A stretch of 64,000 nt of DNA from Euryarchaeota archaeon UBA58 (GCA_002498525.1 DAHR01000019.1:1-64000), one strand, 5' to 3'. Shown: positions 26,786 to 36,339, counted from the stretch's first letter. Translations and numbers: made by a program. Notes: generated by a model from the letters alone, not told the origin.

Positions 26786-29731
26786 TCACCAGACATCTTC
26801 TGCCGGCGTCAATTCCAGAGTTGCATCCGTGACTCCGGCTTCCTCACGAGTCAGGGTTCTGCGGAGACCAGCGGATTTCACCATTGTGCTCGATCCACCG
26901 CTGAGTGAAATATTCGCTTTAATCAATAATGAGTAGATTGCAGGGAGCAGGAGCAAAGCGGAGATGGCCGCGATGATCAGCAGGATGATGATGACATCGA
27001 CGAATGGTTTGATTGCAGGAATATCAATCCGGTATGCGCATGTGAGTCCAGCTGCAGTAACCGTAGTTGCTTCGAATAGACTCATTCCGGTGCTGGCACA
27101 CGCTATTCGAACAGCGTCAAGAGATCCACCTAATTCCCGAACACGATTGGCTATGTGAATGGAGAAGTCTACTCCAACTCCGACGAGAATGGAGCCTATC
27201 ATGACGGTGACGAGGGACAATGACACAGTCATGGAATCCATCACCATCCATTGCATGAAGACGGTGAAGCCAACCGGAATCGTTGTCAGGAGCGCGAATC
27301 TTATGTCCCGGAAAACCAGACCGAGTACGAGGACTGTGAACAATAGTGCAAATCCGAGCGAATTCCATTGTGAGTCAACAATCAGGTCGTTTACTTCGAT
27401 GGTGACAGAAGCGACTCCGACCAAGGATGTGGATGAGATGGCGCCACTGGTATCTTCGGATGCATAGTCGTTGATATCATTCACAGCCTCTTCGGTCTGT
27501 CGAACATCCATGAATGGCATATCGATGTATATGAGACTACGTTGGTAATCTTCCGAGATGAAAAAGTCACGCATTTCTTTCGTCATGCTGTTGTAGAATA
27601 CATAGATGAGGAAATTCTGAGCTTCTGTCCCTCCAGTAGGTTGTTGGTCAAGCAGAGCCAAACTCCACCAGTATGAACCATTTCCAGACACCCCTCTATC
27701 GAATAATAAGTGGGCGACATCTTTCGCAGGATCAGGTAATTGATCTATGTCATCTACAAAATCAGAAATGGGGGTTCCTGAGACATCTACTCCAACCGCA
27801 ATCGCTTTCATCAAGAAGACAATGGAGACAGCAGTTGTCTGATCGACAGTATTGCATTTCGCCTCTAATTCCTCGATACCTCGCAAGTTGTCGTATGGGT
27901 CGTTTAATTGAGTAGGGTCATTGAAAATCGCAGCAGATGCACTGATATCCCCACTGATCAAGAGGAAACCGGGTTGTCCGCCTTCGAATTCATCTGAGTA
28001 AGTCTTCATCTTCTTGACAGCATCAACATCCTGTGGGGCCATTTCCAGTAGGTCGATGTTCTCGTCGACATTAGGCCTGTTGATTCCGGCGGAAATCAAT
28101 ATCAGAACGACGAATACAGAAATGGTCAATTTAGACCAGTTGATTGGAAAATTCACAGCCTTGACAAATAGATTTGGTGGAGGATGGGACGGTTTCTTCA
28201 GATCCAGCAACATGGTCAGATTAGGCACCATTATCATCGTCATTATGTAGACGACCACTATTCCGCCGGCTAACGACCAACCAACTGTTTGAATGGGTTT
28301 CATCGGTGTGAAAGTCAATGAGATGAAACCAATGATTGTGGTCAATGCCGAGAGTAATACCGCTTTACCTGTCGAATTCATTGCCTCTGCCATCTTCTCC
28401 TGGGGCGTTCCCTTTGATTCTGCATATCTGTTTGTGATATGAAGTCCATATGAAACGCCGAGGGCGAGAATGATTGGTCCTACAATGATTACAGTCATCG
28501 TTACTTCATAATTTGTGAAACCGATGATTCCCATGGTTATCCAGACGGAACACAATGTCGGCAGGCCTGCGATAATCACCACTTTGACTCCTTGAACGAA
28601 TCGGATTCTGCCCGTCTGCAGTAAATCGCAGTGGAAGAGGAATAGCCCGAGAGCCACAAATAGGATTCCATATGGGAAGACATCCCAGAACATTTCGAAG
28701 GATTTCTCAGTCACAGCATTTGTGATAGGTACCGGACCGGTCAATGTCATCGTGAGATTGATCCTCTCCCAGCTACTGACTCCATTCTCATCGATTTCTG
28801 GGATAGCATTGATCTTGTTTTGAGTATCTTCGATCAACTGTGAGATTGTCGTGTTTCCAAGATCGTCTGATATGCCGATGATTATGACGGCCCTATTCCA
28901 GTAGCCCGCTAATTCCGCCTCTTTGATTCCGTCGCCATCGGCATCTCGACCAACGTCTCGAACTAATTTGGCAAGGGCGTTTGGTGGCATTTCCTGTAGA
29001 ATCTGATCGACTCTTTCTTGTTGGTCGGGTATGGCGTAATTTCCTAGAATATCCTGATTCGCATCTATGGTATCGTTGACCTGGTCTGACAATTCATCGC
29101 TTCCAATCGCTTCAGCAACTCCAGAGAAGAATGATTTCACTACCCTACCCGCACTGGAATTCACTTCTTTTATCACAGTGGATATGGAAAGAACATAGAT
29201 GACTGAATCTTCTCCATCATCATTCCTCATGGGGTTCAAAGCCCGTTCGACTTTGTCGATTTCTTCAAGAATCGGAATAGTCGTCACATTATAATCCTCG
29301 GATTCGACATAAATGACCATTACATTTGTTGTCCAATCTTCTTGAACTTTGGCTAATAATATCGAAACATCCGATCCTTGAGGAAGATAAACTTCGAGAT
29401 CTCCATTCACATTCATAGAAGATTCTTCACTACACCAATCATAATCGTAATTGGAACGACAGTCGTTGACGCCTGATTCACCGAGGAAGAAGAGAGTGAC
29501 CAAGAGACAAGCAACGATTGTCACGACAGGAGCTTTCGTAAGTACGCCAGTGAAATTCATTTCTCCCATTGTTCGACGGAATTGATTGCGAGACCTACGA
29601 ATCACTCCACTTGTCGTATCTTTTTCTCGTCGGCTGACTGAATCGATGATTTCTGAAGCTCTAGTGTTGGCTTTGCGCACGACTCCACGGACTTTATCCG
29701 CAGGCTTTCTTTCGGCACCCCGACCACTCAT
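26786..29731 (-). CDS. RND/MMPL-superfamily exporter
   Basis: 981 residues with two repeats, each an initial helix, a large extracellular loop and a bundle of about five to six helices: FTGVLTKAPVVTIVACLLV starts the first, FPINWSKLTISVFVVLIL the second. The bundle segments (GPIILALGVSYGLHITNRYAE and ILVGVGVDFSIHIANRVRE) are the paired D/GxDxxxH-type helices of MMPL/HAE3 transporters. It likely moves lipids or hydrophobic compounds using the proton gradient. Substrate unknown. It starts at an ATG behind GGTGATGTC, opposite ValRS. Confidence 0.88.
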   Translation of the reverse strand: MSGRGAERKPADKVRGVVRKANTRASEIIDSVSRREKDTTSGVIRRSRNQFRRTMGEMNFTGVLTKAPVVTIVACLLVTLFFLGESGVNDCRSNYDYDWCSEESSMNVNGDLEVYLPQGSDVSILLAKVQEDWTTNVMVIYVESEDYNVTTIPILEEIDKVERALNPMRNDDGEDSVIYVLSISTVIKEVNSSAGRVVKSFFSGVAEAIGSDELSDQVNDTIDANQDILGNYAIPDQQERVDQILQEMPPNALAKLVRDVGRDADGDGIKEAELAGYWNRAVIIIGISDDLGNTTISQLIEDTQNKINAIPEIDENGVSSWERINLTMTLTGPVPITNAVTEKSFEMFWDVFPYGILFVALGLFLFHCDLLQTGRIRFVQGVKVVIIAGLPTLCSVWITMGIIGFTNYEVTMTVIIVGPIILALGVSYGLHITNRYAESKGTPQEKMAEAMNSTGKAVLLSALTTIIGFISLTFTPMKPIQTVGWSLAGGIVVVYIMTMIMVPNLTMLLDLKKPSHPPPNLFVKAVNFPINWSKLTISVFVVLILISAGINRPNVDENIDLLEMAPQDVDAVKKMKTYSDEFEGGQPGFLLISGDISASAAIFNDPTQLNDPYDNLRGIEELEAKCNTVDQTTAVSIVFLMKAIAVGVDVSGTPISDFVDDIDQLPDPAKDVAHLLFDRGVSGNGSYWWSLALLDQQPTGGTEAQNFLIYVFYNSMTKEMRDFFISEDYQRSLIYIDMPFMDVRQTEEAVNDINDYASEDTSGAISSTSLVGVASVTIEVNDLIVDSQWNSLGFALLFTVLVLGLVFRDIRFALLTTIPVGFTVFMQWMVMDSMTVSLSLVTVMIGSILVGVGVDFSIHIANRVRELGGSLDAVRIACASTGMSLFEATTVTAAGLTCAYRIDIPAIKPFVDVIIILLIIAAISALLLLPAIYSLLIKANISLSGGSSTMVKSAGLRRTLTREEAGVTDATLELTPAEDVW

Positions 29732-29732
29732 G

Positions 29733-29815
29733 ACATCACTTAGTGGTGATGTCTACTCGGGAGGGACTTGAACTCGACGGAACTTAGTTCCGTTATGGTA
29801 TTACATTGGATGTAA
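29733..29815. promoter_or_regulatory. Three consecutive perfect palindromes between the RND and ValRS genes
   Basis: Within 83 bases: ACATCAC(TTAGTG)GTGATGT at 29733-29752, ACGGAAC(TTA)GTTCCGT at 29777-29793, and TTACAT(TGG)ATGTAA at 29801-29815. All stems are perfect. They occupy the divergent promoter region of the exporter gene and valS, so operator or leader-RNA roles are both possible; neither is shown. Confidence 0.45.
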
Positions 29816-29884
29816 CTCCTCTACAGCGGGAACGGTCAAGAACAGGTGTCAGCAGCACCGCTCGCAATTAGGGTGATGAGGTCG

Positions 29885-32371
29885 ATGGGTAAGCCGATCA
29901 TCGAGAACAAGAGGTGGACGATCGACCTCGAGAAGAAGATTCAGCAGGAGCATTACAGCGATTCCGATGAATATTCAAAACGGTATGGATTTAATCCAGA
30001 TTCTGGCAAAGAGATATTCGTCGTCGACACACCTCCCCCATACCCCAGCGGAACCTGGCACATCGGTGCAGTCGCCCAGTATTCCATGATTGATGTCATA
30101 GCGAGAAGTCAGCGACTTCTCGGCAAAGAAGTGTATTTTCCTTGGGGAGTCGACCGCAATGGCATCAATATCGAATTCACGGTCGAAAAAATCACTGGTC
30201 GGAAGATGAAGACGTACGATCGAGCAGAGTTCCTCATTCTATGCAAGGAAACCATCGATGAATATACTCGAGCAATGCGAGAAACGGCAGCACGAGTGGG
30301 CCTTTCCTGTGATTTTGATAGAGAATATTTCACAGATTCACCCGAGTTTCGAGCCATTTCACAATCAATTTTCGTCGACCTCTTCAAACGAGGCGATATA
30401 ATTGAAGATATGCGGCCGAATATTTACGATCCAGTCGAAGGTACGACGATTGCTGACGCGGAAGTTCAGCGACTCCAACGCATGACGAGATTGATTGATG
30501 TTCGATGGACGACTGAGGATGGCGAGGAAATCACGATATCCACAACTCGACCAGAACTGATCTGCGCTTGTGGAATCATCATCGTTCATCCCGATGATGA
30601 GAGATACAGCCATCTGGTCGGCCAGCGGGTCCTTCTACCGGTTCAAATCAATGGTAGGAGCGAATCAGTCGTGATTACAACCCATTCTTCTGTGAAATCT
30701 GATTTCGGTTCAGGGATTCTGATGGTTTGTTCATTCGGAGATCAGAATGATGTCACGGTATTCCGAGAACTGGGACTGAAGCCTTTCCAAGTGATCGATC
30801 TAGATGGTAACATGACTTCCATAGCGGGACCATATGCGGGCCTTTCCGTTTCTGAAGCTCGTGAGAAGGTCATTGAAGATCTACAGAATGACAATCGAAT
30901 TCTCCAAATCGTCGACAAGGAACAAGAAGTGCCTGTCAGTGAGAGAGGGAAGAACCCGGTCGAGATTATTCTACTGAAGGAATGGTACGTCAGACAAACA
31001 CACATCCAAGGGCGGATGAGGGAGTTGATCGATGAGATTGAATTCCATCCTCCGAGAAACCGACAATTTCTTCTTGATTGGATGGACAATATCACCATAG
31101 ATTGGCCTATCAGCCGACGTAGATGGTATCACACAGAAGTCCCAATATGGTATTCTGACGATGGCTTGAAGATCGTTGTACCGCCATCTGGGACCTATGT
31201 CCAACCTTGGCATGAATCACCTCCTGAAGGAAGCAGGGTTCTGGACCGTGAAACAAGAGAGGATCTAGGCGGCTGGCGGGAAATGGAATCGGACCTTGGA
31301 AAGGTGATTGGTGAGGAGAAGGTATTCGACACTTGGATGGATTCATCCAATTCTAATCTATTCGTATCTGGTTATCTCAATGACCCTTCGACATTCAAGA
31401 ATGCCTTCCCAACCGGTATCCGTCCTCAAGGGAAGGAAATCGTTCGGACATGGCTTTACTACACTCTGTTGAAGAGTGCTCTTCTCTTCGACAAACCAGC
31501 ATTCAAGCATATCTGGATTGATGGTCTTGGTATGGATCCTTGGGGCCGGAAAATGTCCAAATCCCTAGGGAATGGCATTGATGCGGATTCAGTTTTGGAA
31601 TGTGGTGCAGGTGGTCGTACAGGATCTTGGAAGATCCGCGGACCAGACAAATCTGTGAATCTCAAAGCGAATAAGATTGGTTCTGAATGTTTCCGCCTCT
31701 GGAAAGCCTGTGATGCTCAGGTAGGCGACGATTTTCATATCAACCCCGAAGAAATAGAGAAGAAGTACTTCGGTGTTTTGACTAAGATGTTCAACGTCTG
31801 CCGCTTTGCGAGTCAATTTGAAGTCCCTCAAGACCTAGATTCCGCACCAGACAATTTAGCGGCTGAAGATTATTGGATTCTCGCAGAATTCAGAGAAATG
31901 ATGAATCAAGTACATTCTTCTTGGGAAAAGATCGACATCTATACCGCGGCTCAGTCAATCAAGAATTTCTCAACCGGCGTATTTCCAAGCCATTGGTTGG
32001 AAATGTCGAAATCTCGCTTGTATGATGATGATGAGGCAGCGAACTGGACTTTGCACCGCATAGTTCGCGACATTCTCGATGCATTCACACCGATATGCCC
32101 ATTTTTCACTCATCATCTTTCCACCGCTATTTACGGCCGTTCGGCGACCGACTCAGATTCCTTCCCAACCCTTCCAGATGGTCTGGGTGAGGGTCAAAAG
32201 GCGGTAATTTGGTGTTCCCGGACAGATTTGATCATGGAATTCAATTCAAGCATCTGGAAAATGAAGAAGGATGCCGGAATTTCGCTGAATTCCCCTATCG
32301 AACGAGTGGATATTCCCAATGAATTGCTCGAGTTGGCGGACTCTCTCAGACGAATGCATCGGATCTCCTGA
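29885..32371 (+). CDS. valS: Valyl-tRNA synthetase
   Basis: Class I synthetase charging tRNA-Val. The HIGH motif appears as GTWHIGA in a PPPYPSGTWHIGAVAQYS context. The CP1 editing domain carries ISTTRPELICACG and GSGILMVCSFGDQNDV, and KMSKS is exact in RKMSKSLGNGID. The C-terminal anticodon-binding helical domain follows. About 828 residues, archaeal type. The frame opens at GTG 29846; the start is set at ATG 29885 behind ATGAGGTCG, with 29876 also possible. The GAC-anticodon tRNA-Val at 52.1 kb is a substrate. Confidence 0.93.
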   Translation: MGKPIIENKRWTIDLEKKIQQEHYSDSDEYSKRYGFNPDSGKEIFVVDTPPPYPSGTWHIGAVAQYSMIDVIARSQRLLGKEVYFPWGVDRNGINIEFTVEKITGRKMKTYDRAEFLILCKETIDEYTRAMRETAARVGLSCDFDREYFTDSPEFRAISQSIFVDLFKRGDIIEDMRPNIYDPVEGTTIADAEVQRLQRMTRLIDVRWTTEDGEEITISTTRPELICACGIIIVHPDDERYSHLVGQRVLLPVQINGRSESVVITTHSSVKSDFGSGILMVCSFGDQNDVTVFRELGLKPFQVIDLDGNMTSIAGPYAGLSVSEAREKVIEDLQNDNRILQIVDKEQEVPVSERGKNPVEIILLKEWYVRQTHIQGRMRELIDEIEFHPPRNRQFLLDWMDNITIDWPISRRRWYHTEVPIWYSDDGLKIVVPPSGTYVQPWHESPPEGSRVLDRETREDLGGWREMESDLGKVIGEEKVFDTWMDSSNSNLFVSGYLNDPSTFKNAFPTGIRPQGKEIVRTWLYYTLLKSALLFDKPAFKHIWIDGLGMDPWGRKMSKSLGNGIDADSVLECGAGGRTGSWKIRGPDKSVNLKANKIGSECFRLWKACDAQVGDDFHINPEEIEKKYFGVLTKMFNVCRFASQFEVPQDLDSAPDNLAAEDYWILAEFREMMNQVHSSWEKIDIYTAAQSIKNFSTGVFPSHWLEMSKSRLYDDDEAANWTLHRIVRDILDAFTPICPFFTHHLSTAIYGRSATDSDSFPTLPDGLGEGQKAVIWCSRTDLIMEFNSSIWKMKKDAGISLNSPIERVDIPNELLELADSLRRMHRIS

Positions 32372-32375
32372 TAAC

Positions 32376-32401
32376 AATAATTTCCATTATTCGTTTTTTT
32401 T
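32376..32401 (+). terminator. Hairpin plus T-run after valS
   Basis: AATAAT, TTCC, ATTATT, then CG and eight T residues, beginning five bases after the valS stop. This is a convincing terminator with a weak stem and a strong U-tract, as archaeal termination mostly needs the U-tract. Confidence 0.65.
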
Positions 32402-32470
32402 CAATTAATTGTTTAAGATGATTGAGGAATAGGTTAGTGTTGCGATTTTCCTAGTTCATTATTGTAGCAC

Positions 32471-32557
32471 CGTTGGGCTGAATACGATATTTTTAAAGAT
32501 TGTAAGCGTTAAATCGGGTGCTTCAATCAATAATTACACCGCGCACGTTGGGCTGAA
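32471..32557. repeat. Two direct copies of a 12-base motif in a convergent intergenic space
   Basis: CGTTGGGCTGAA occurs at 32471-32482 and 32546-32557, 75 bases apart, in the AT-rich gap between valS and the serA-like gene. A potential stem AGCACC (32466) with GGTGCT (about 32517) encloses the first copy. Nothing else was recognised here; no open frame is present. Possibly a small RNA or a protein-binding pair. Confidence 0.4.
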
Positions 32558-32580
32558 CCATTGGTGGAAAACCCGCCACT

Positions 32581-33546
32581 TCAATTCAGAGTAGAGTGAG
32601 GTCTCTCTCCATTGAAATGAGCAACCAACAATGTGATCATTTCGCTGCCTATTCGGGATTGCGCCTCTGCAGTCGCGGCTCCAATATGGGGTGTTCCGTG
32701 AAAATGTGGATGTTGGAGAAGAGGATTATCTCCAGCCGGTTCTATTTCGAAAACATCCAGAGCGACTGACGATAATTGTCCAGATTCTAACGCAGCAAGA
32801 GCATCTTTCTCGTTCACTATACCGCCACGAGCACAATTAACGAGATGGTTACCACAATTCACACCATCAAAGCCTGTGCCAGGCATCATGTCCATTCGTG
32901 AAGCATTGACTAGATGATGAGTCTCTTCTGTCAGATTGCAATGAATCGAGATGTGAGTACATAATCGAAAAATCGTGTTGACATCCGTATGCAAGGTACA
33001 ATTGTTCTGACGCGCAATCTCGTCGGGTAGATACGGATCGTATGCATGTAATTCCATTCCAAACGCCAGAGCGATTTTTGCCACACCTTGAGCTATCCTT
33101 CCGAAGCCTATGAAGCCCAGACGTTTGCCAGCAAGTTCTGTTCCCTTCAGTGCTTTCTTCTCCCACAAGCTATCTCGCAATCCTCTGTCTCCCCTCGGTA
33201 TGTGACGACAGGAAGCAAGAAGGTGGCCGATTGTCAATTCGACGACGCTATGCGTGGACGCCCTAGGTGTGTTACAAACTACGATGTGATTTTCGGTAGC
33301 CACAACGATATCGATGTTATCGACACCAACACCACCGCGTCCGATGAACGAAAGTCCTGAGGAAGCACGAATGACGGAAGCAGTCATTTTCGTCGCACTG
33401 CGAACAATAACAGCATCGAATTCGCCTAATGCACCTGATAGTAATTCATCAGAAGAAAAGTGGTTCTCAACTACTTCATGCCCCAGTGTTCTCAATTGTT
33501 TAACCGCTGATGAATCCAAACCATCAGTCACCGCGATTCTTGCCAT
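32581..33546 (-). CDS. serA: D-3-phosphoglycerate dehydrogenase-like 2-hydroxyacid dehydrogenase
   Basis: The NAD-binding motif GFIGFGRIAQGVAK, the RGGVGVDNID substrate loop, and the catalytic Arg in NCARGGIVNE, Glu in FEIEPAGDNP and His in TPHIGAAT are all present. It would oxidise 3-phosphoglycerate in serine synthesis, though other 2-hydroxyacids are possible. About 321 residues, so the C-terminal ACT/regulatory part of full SerA is missing. There is also an extra short insert (TGFDGVNCGNH) just before the RGG loop. MARIAVTDGL at 33546 is the natural start. Divergent from SOD. Confidence 0.85.
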   Translation of the reverse strand: MARIAVTDGLDSSAVKQLRTLGHEVVENHFSSDELLSGALGEFDAVIVRSATKMTASVIRASSGLSFIGRGGVGVDNIDIVVATENHIVVCNTPRASTHSVVELTIGHLLASCRHIPRGDRGLRDSLWEKKALKGTELAGKRLGFIGFGRIAQGVAKIALAFGMELHAYDPYLPDEIARQNNCTLHTDVNTIFRLCTHISIHCNLTEETHHLVNASRMDMMPGTGFDGVNCGNHLVNCARGGIVNEKDALAALESGQLSSVALDVFEIEPAGDNPLLQHPHFHGTPHIGAATAEAQSRIGSEMITLLVAHFNGERPHSTLN

Positions 33547-33631
33547 GTATAGTCCTATGAGCAAGATGTCGATGAAGATTTGCAGTCGAATCGGTCCGGA
33601 GTCAGTCACAGGTTTCAAATGAAGTAGTAGT

Positions 33632-33649
33632 TTCCTCGTAACAGAGGAA
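33632..33649 (+). promoter_or_regulatory. Hairpin covering the SOD ribosome-binding site
   Basis: TTCCTC, GTAACA, GAGGAA: a 6-bp perfect stem whose right arm is the purine-rich GAGGAAG that would serve as Shine-Dalgarno for the SOD ATG at 33656. If transcribed, it would sequester the site. Regulation is inferred. Confidence 0.35.
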
Positions 33650-33655
33650 GACACC

Positions 33656-34249
33656 ATGTCATTCGAATTACCTGAACTTGGATACGATTACGACGCTCTC
33701 GAACCACATCTGGATGCACTGACGATGGAAATCCATCACACTAAACATCACAATGCGTATACGAATAATCTGAATGCTGCGATTGCCGGTACAGAGATGG
33801 CTGACAAATCCATTGAGGAACTAATGAGCCACCATTCAGACAACATTGCAATACGCAACAATGGTGGTGGATATTGGAATCATCGATTCTTCTGGCAGAT
33901 CATGTCTCCTACTGGCGGTGGCGTTCCCGCGGGCTCTTTGGCAGATTCCATCGATTCCCAATTTGGTTCCCTTGATGAGATGAAGTCGCAGTTTGCAACC
34001 GCTGCCATGACTAGATTCGGATCAGGTTGGGCTTGGCTGGTGGTGGACGCCAAGGGGATGTTGTCAATCTCTTCGACACCGAATCAGGACAATCCTTTGA
34101 TGACTGGGGCTGGAACACCAATTCTTGGTCTGGATGTCTGGGAGCATGCTTACTACAAGAAATTCGGTCCGGGGCGCGCGGATTATATCGCAGCCTGGTG
34201 GAATGTTGTCGATTGGACTGCTGTTGCAATGAATCACGATGCTCCGTGA
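33656..34249 (+). CDS. sodA: Superoxide dismutase, Fe/Mn family
   Basis: Converts superoxide to peroxide and oxygen. Metal ligands are visible: His in [11 protein letters not shown], His in YWNHRFFW (usual spacing), and Asp plus His in [10 protein letters not shown]. 197 residues, normal length. Fe versus Mn cannot be settled from sequence alone. It stands alone, divergent from the SerA-like gene, consistent with life in oxygenated water. Confidence 0.96.
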   Translation: MSFELPELGYDYDALEPHLDALTMEIHHTKHHNAYTNNLNAAIAGTEMADKSIEELMSHHSDNIAIRNNGGGYWNHRFFWQIMSPTGGGVPAGSLADSIDSQFGSLDEMKSQFATAAMTRFGSGWAWLVVDAKGMLSISSTPNQDNPLMTGAGTPILGLDVWEHAYYKKFGPGRADYIAAWWNVVDWTAVAMNHDAP

Positions 34250-34309
34250 TGACGAATCACTGTAGACTCATAGACACCCGCTGAGAGGGGCCGAGTAACC
34301 GTTTCCTTC

Positions 34310-35419
34310 ATGGTCGGTTTTCCTCCTCAGGTTATTGTGAGTGCCCCTTTGGAGTCGTTGATTACCGCGATTCTCATCCTCCTATCACCTATTTTCTTCG
34401 CGATTCCTCTTTCTCTGGGATGGAGGTGGTGGTCTGGAGTTGAACCGGAGCACGAACATTATCGTGAGAAAGTCCGAAGGGTTTTGGATGCCGGTCTTCC
34501 TCTCAGTAGATATCGAAAGGAGCTGGATGCAGAAGCCAGAATTGTCAATATCGATCCTGAACGGCAGTCACGGATAGAGGCAGATCTGCTTTATCCATTG
34601 AAAATCAAACACTTTCTCCTCATGCCTAGTCTGATTGTTTGGCCGCTTCTAGGAATTTTCGCAGCTATCATCGCTATTCCACTTATGCCGATTTTACGAT
34701 TTTTCGAATGGCTCCTCATCGAGCGACGTGTTTTACTTAGAATAGCCATCATAGTCCAGAAAATAAATCGTTGGGAAATAATTGGAATCCCTCGAGCAGA
34801 AGATGGAATGAAGAATCCAGACAGGGTTCTCGCTTCGATCAATCGTCTCCCGATAACGGTATTTCTCGGCCTATTCGCGTTCTTGATAGTTTCTTACCTT
34901 CCATTGGATTCTAATTCAATTCTGATTTTGAGTGGTTTGGTGTACACGATACTAGTCGCCTTCATCTCTGTTCTACGGGCGGCGACCCTGAGTTCGATGG
35001 TTTTCGCTGACACAGGCAATCGGAGATTGCTCCCAATGGGCATATACGTCGAAGAAATGATCGGCCCCTGGGTCGGTGTTGGTCTCATTTTCTTATTGTC
35101 CCGTCAATTGTTTTACGGCACTGAATTGAGATCTGATTCGATGTTCGGCGATCCGGTGCTTTTTTCGTTGACGGTCTTACTCGTTCTCTACACGGCAACC
35201 ATCATTGGGGTGGCTGTCGAATTGTCTTTCTTCCGCTCGAGGGCAGAACATGTGCGAAGAAGTTTCCAGAACCAGGTGATCGATCGATTCGATCCGACCC
35301 TTTACCTGTTCACTCGGCATCTCGGCTCATTGCGAATTTCCCCCTTGATGTCTCTTGAAGAGTGGGTTGACCGAGGTGAAACCATGCAATTCACAGATCT
35401 GCAGGATCTTGGAAAATGA
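34310..35419 (+). CDS. Unrecognised polytopic membrane protein
   Basis: 369 residues. One helix near residue 20 is followed by a basic/acidic soluble stretch (about 40-95), then about six further helices (FLLMPSLIVWPLLGIFAAII, PITVFLGLFAFLIVSYL, ILILSGLVYTILVAF and others). A cytoplasmic tail ends in EEWVDRGETMQF. No family motif was recognised. The 3' end overlaps the convergent ygfZ-like gene by 29 bases. Confidence 0.7.
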   Translation: MVGFPPQVIVSAPLESLITAILILLSPIFFAIPLSLGWRWWSGVEPEHEHYREKVRRVLDAGLPLSRYRKELDAEARIVNIDPERQSRIEADLLYPLKIKHFLLMPSLIVWPLLGIFAAIIAIPLMPILRFFEWLLIERRVLLRIAIIVQKINRWEIIGIPRAEDGMKNPDRVLASINRLPITVFLGLFAFLIVSYLPLDSNSILILSGLVYTILVAFISVLRAATLSSMVFADTGNRRLLPMGIYVEEMIGPWVGVGLIFLLSRQLFYGTELRSDSMFGDPVLFSLTVLLVLYTATIIGVAVELSFFRSRAEHVRRSFQNQVIDRFDPTLYLFTRHLGSLRISPLMSLEEWVDRGETMQFTDLQDLGK

Positions 35420-36329
35420 ACACGTTGATCGAGACCCCCTCACGAATTAGATGAAAATCGTCAGGTAATTCGTGTTTATTTGACATCAAAGCGAAGGCGT
35501 AAGACATTAAATCCAGATGACCTACCGAAGTCAGTGTGATTCGTCCGATGTCAGTATTCCTGTAATCACCAGTCGTTAAGGCTTGTTCGCTCTGGATACG
35601 AATCAAGCGTCGCGACCGCGCATTTCGACTGTCCATACGGGCATGTATCTCTTGACCCGGATAACAGCCTTTGGTCAAGTCTACGAGATGATGTAGCCCG
35701 AGGTCATAGGGAATATACGAACCGGTAAATTCGCCGGTGCCAATGATTCCATTCTGAATTCTGAAAGTGTCCCACTGTGATTCATTTCCGATAACACAGC
35801 CATGTTCGACCATCTGTTCAAGAAAATCTTGTTTCGATTCGGATCTCAATAGAATGTCGAATACAAGTATTCCCGAACTCGACTCGTTTGGCGCGATCAG
35901 CGCATCATTGAAATTGAGCCATTCTCCAGATTTCAGTTCTTTGGGATTCACACCTAATTTGCTCAATAGAATGGATGAATCGTTGCCTGTAATCGTGATA
36001 TGGGATAAAACGGAATCTGCATTCAATATGTCAACCGATTCATCCCAGGAAACTCCAGCCAATAATCTCTGACGGGTTTGATCACCCATTTTTTCATTGT
36101 GAATCAATATGATCTGTTCATCGATGTTAGCATGTATGAATCGATCCGAAATTCTCCCAGTGGAATCACAGAGTAAGGATTCTATTCGTGCATTGTCAGG
36201 GTATTGATTAATATCAATCGTTAGATTTCTGTTCAGAACGATTTGTGCATCTTCACCACGTATTACGGTTATGCTACAGTTTTGGAGGAAGGCTGTAACA
36301 GGATGCTTCTGATTGTCCGTATAAATCAC
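35391..36329 (-). CDS. ygfZ: YgfZ/GcvT-like folate-binding Fe-S protein
   Basis: The YgfZ signature is seen as KGCYPGQEIHARMDSRNARS, with the conserved Cys, inside an aminomethyltransferase-like fold (VDILNADSVLSHITITG upstream). YgfZ/IBA57 proteins help maintain or build Fe-S clusters in a folate-dependent way. It lies 11 bases after the A-type Fe-S carrier gene on the same strand, which supports an Fe-S role. GTG 36329 is chosen as start; the frame opens at 36365 within the upstream gene. About 312 residues. Confidence 0.85.
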   Translation of the reverse strand: MIYTDNQKHPVTAFLQNCSITVIRGEDAQIVLNRNLTIDINQYPDNARIESLLCDSTGRISDRFIHANIDEQIILIHNEKMGDQTRQRLLAGVSWDESVDILNADSVLSHITITGNDSSILLSKLGVNPKELKSGEWLNFNDALIAPNESSSGILVFDILLRSESKQDFLEQMVEHGCVIGNESQWDTFRIQNGIIGTGEFTGSYIPYDLGLHHLVDLTKGCYPGQEIHARMDSRNARSRRLIRIQSEQALTTGDYRNTDIGRITLTSVGHLDLMSYAFALMSNKHELPDDFHLIREGVSINVFIFQDPADL

Positions 36330-36339
36330 ACGAATCAAC

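Noticed and set aside
29745..29830. Possible minus-strand tRNA (T-loop-like GTTCAAGTC)
   Set aside because: The putative T-stem does not pair and no acceptor or anticodon stem can be formed; the region is better explained by three palindromes.
32400..32580. C/D box small RNA
   Set aside because: CTGA occurs in both repeats but no proper RTGATGA box C was found.
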